DNA of 30,531 nucleotides, from NCBI GenBank assembly GCA_014885115.2, contig WKLE02003402.1, positions 30,131 to 60,661 of the forward strand, read 5' to 3'. Shown here one piece after another: positions 29,291 through 30,531 of this stretch; position 1 is the first letter of the stretch, and each line of letters starts with the position of its first letter. The position numbers and the translations under genes were made by a program. A model generated the notes under the pieces. That model did not search any database, had not been told where the DNA came from, and saw nothing but the letters and a program-made list of their open reading frames with translations. The stretch is from Asterionellopsis glacialis (lineage: Eukaryota > Bacillariophyta > Plagiogrammaphyceae > Rhaphoneidales > Asterionellopsidaceae).

Positions 29291-29899
29291 TTAATATTTT
29301 GGTGGATTGTTACTTGGTTTTGTTGTTGTTTGATGGGCATCTGTGGCAGAAAATGGAGGTGTTTGTCATGGTGACATTGAAAACCGGGTGCAAAATACAG
29401 TAACTCAACAACCAGTGGGAGTCAAGACCTCAGACCACCACCATTCTGTTTGTCTTGTGATTGTAATGTAGATTTTCTGTTTCTTGACATTATTTGGCAG
29501 TTTTGAGGCTTGCAATATTTTGAGCTTTTTTGGGTATGTTTGGATTTTGGCAAATCGGGGTCTGAGGGGTATGTTTTTTGTGGCAATGGGTCTTATCAGA
29601 TATCCAATTTTTTCACTATTTGTCATTATTATGACTATAATTTATAGATAAAGTTATGTACAAGTTTAATGTACCTGGTACACTACAAAAGAATGGCTTT
29701 CAAAAGATTGGCAGATACTGATTTTATTCAAGTATTCCATGGGAGGAACAATAGTTCTTTGGTCTTTTTGATTGAACATTTGGAAAAATCACATAAAAAT
29801 CTGATATTAAAATATATGGATGGTTGCATTCCATAGATAATGATGATGATAAATGAAAAAATTGGGTATTATCCCTGTCATCCTCCTGTTGTACTGTAC

Positions 29900-29916
29900 A
29901 ATGTACCAGGTACATT
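29900..29916. repeat. 17-bp odd palindrome around TACCAGGTA
   Basis: AATGTACC-A-GGTACATT is a perfect extended version of the dispersed 9-mer. Another copy, in the complement form, follows at 29930-29938. Confidence 0.8.
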
Positions 29917-29988
29917 GATCTGGTTCTTGTACCTGGTACTTTAAAGTTGTACTTTAACTGTACCTTTTGAGGCAAATAGTTTTGAGAG

Positions 29989-30039
29989 TACCAGGCCTAC
30001 GGATGCATGTACGTACATCATTGTACTGTAGGCCTGGTA
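29989..30039. repeat. Foldback with perfect 12-bp arms (TACCAGGCCTAC)
   Basis: TACCAGGCCTAC (29989-30000) is the exact reverse complement of GTAGGCCTGGTA (30028-30039). The 27-nt loop itself contains ATGTACGTACAT, a 12-bp palindrome. Confidence 0.85.
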
Positions 30040-30266
30040 TAATTCTTGTATCTTCAACTATACGTACCAATTGTACTGAAACCTATGTTTAGAGTAAAAG
30101 GAATGAAAAATTAACATCATTTTTTTCACTTGACAATGATGAAAATGACGGCATTGTGCAAAAACTAGACCTCATTAACAAAAAACACTCATTAAGACTG
30201 GATAGAGAATTTTCTAACTTAAATCATGATATAAGTTTTATAAGAGGAATCAGAATATTACACATT

Positions 30267-30531
30267 TTATAAGTCACCAAGGCTTTCATCATCCGAAATA
30301 TTGAACTCAGCCAAATCAATGACAATGTTGTTTGTTTTATCATTTCCCCCTTCTGACAACTCATTCCCATCCTTGTCCCCAGTCAAATTAATTGTACAAT
30401 CATTGAACAACTTGCCACGTTTCTGTTCTACCAATTCATTTCCACCAGCACCATCAATGATACATTTCAAGACAACTTTCAATCTTGCATGAACATTTGC
30501 AAATGCTTTTGGTGACAAATAATTGTTCCAT
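30267..30531 (-). CDS. C-terminal part of an unidentified protein, cut by the window edge
   Basis: A minus-strand frame is open from the right edge to a TAA at 30267-30269, about 87 codons. It reads WNNYLSPKAFANVHARLKVV, then an Asp/Gly/Asn-rich segment (CIIDGAGGNELVEQKRGK) and ends with the acidic tail FNISDDESLGDL. No start is inside the window: the only candidate is a TTG. The first half looks like a folded, helical segment. It could be the end of a transposon-type protein or of a host gene; I cannot tell which. Confidence 0.5.
   Translation of the reverse strand, partial: WNNYLSPKAFANVHARLKVVLKCIIDGAGGNELVEQKRGKLFNDCTINLTGDKDGNELSEGGNDKTNNIVIDLAEFNISDDESLGDL

Larger units (their letters stand above)
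27410..30266. other. Second gene-free interval with repeats
   Basis: 2.9 kb without a convincing gene. It contains a GCAACAGG/CCTGTTGC hairpin at 27606-27639 (~200 bp upstream of the minus-strand ATG at 27409), a foldback at 28632-28676, a diverged tandem pair at ~29040-29290, and TACCAGGTA copies from 29672 on. A minus-strand stretch at 28423-28662 translates to protein-like sequence (LLFCRKLGQEMNTYSHHIVV) but has no ATG start at a sensible place; it may be a gene remnant. Confidence 0.5.

Noticed and set aside
1..30531. tRNA, rRNA or snRNA genes
   Set aside because: I looked for tRNA B-box-like GTTCGAATC and obvious conserved RNA sequence and found no convincing case; a covariance-model scan would settle it.

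Overview
The window reads as nuclear DNA of a photosynthetic stramenopile, most probably a diatom. Three things point there. A dihydrolipoamide dehydrogenase starts with a signal peptide followed by an ANA|FAP cleavage motif, the ASAFAP-type signature of diatom plastid import. The three introns I could resolve are short (98, 91 and 107 bp, GT-AG). Several proteins resemble, from memory, uncharacterised families seen in diatoms. I cannot name the species. Several open frames look longer than the real genes because they only begin at TTG/GTG codons; all starts given here are ATG codons.

Layout, left to right: (1) 356-1476 (+), a two-exon, diatom-type protein of unknown function. (2) 1477-4054, no gene, but dense copies of a 9-bp odd palindrome TACCAGGTA plus a diverged tandem duplication. 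(3) 4055-6124 (-), a MAN1/Src1-like inner nuclear membrane protein, divergent from (4) 6710-7939 (+), a secretory ShK plus prolyl 4-hydroxylase protein. (5) 7940-14861, almost 7 kb of AT-rich DNA without a convincing gene, holding diverged tandem units, small hairpins and many TACTAGTA and CAAGCTTG palindromes. (6) 14862-16637 (+), a DExD-box RNA helicase with a possible organelle presequence, convergent with (7) 16885-18636 (-), a plastid-type lipoamide dehydrogenase with three exons. (8) A 738-bp divergent promoter with a perfect TGACGTCA site. (9) 19375-20790 (+), homogentisate 1,2-dioxygenase, convergent with (10) 21246-22865 (-), a conserved protein of unknown function. (11) About 23639-24961 (+), a decayed open frame that stays in one frame across about nine stops. 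(12) 25268-27409 (-), a disordered Ser-rich protein with a repeated short GL-acidic motif. (13) 27410-30266, a second gene-free stretch with tandem and foldback repeats. (14) A C-terminal gene fragment at the right edge (-).

The genes are a mixed set, not an operon or a pathway cluster: plastid pyruvate metabolism (E3), tyrosine breakdown (HGD), RNA remodelling, the nuclear envelope and secreted-protein hydroxylation. I see no mobile-element enzyme, CRISPR array, rRNA or tRNA. The most unusual material is the repeat structure between genes, the repeated ARA..AW motif in the nuclear-envelope protein, the repeated motif in the Ser-rich protein, and the stop-riddled frame at 23.6-25.0 kb.
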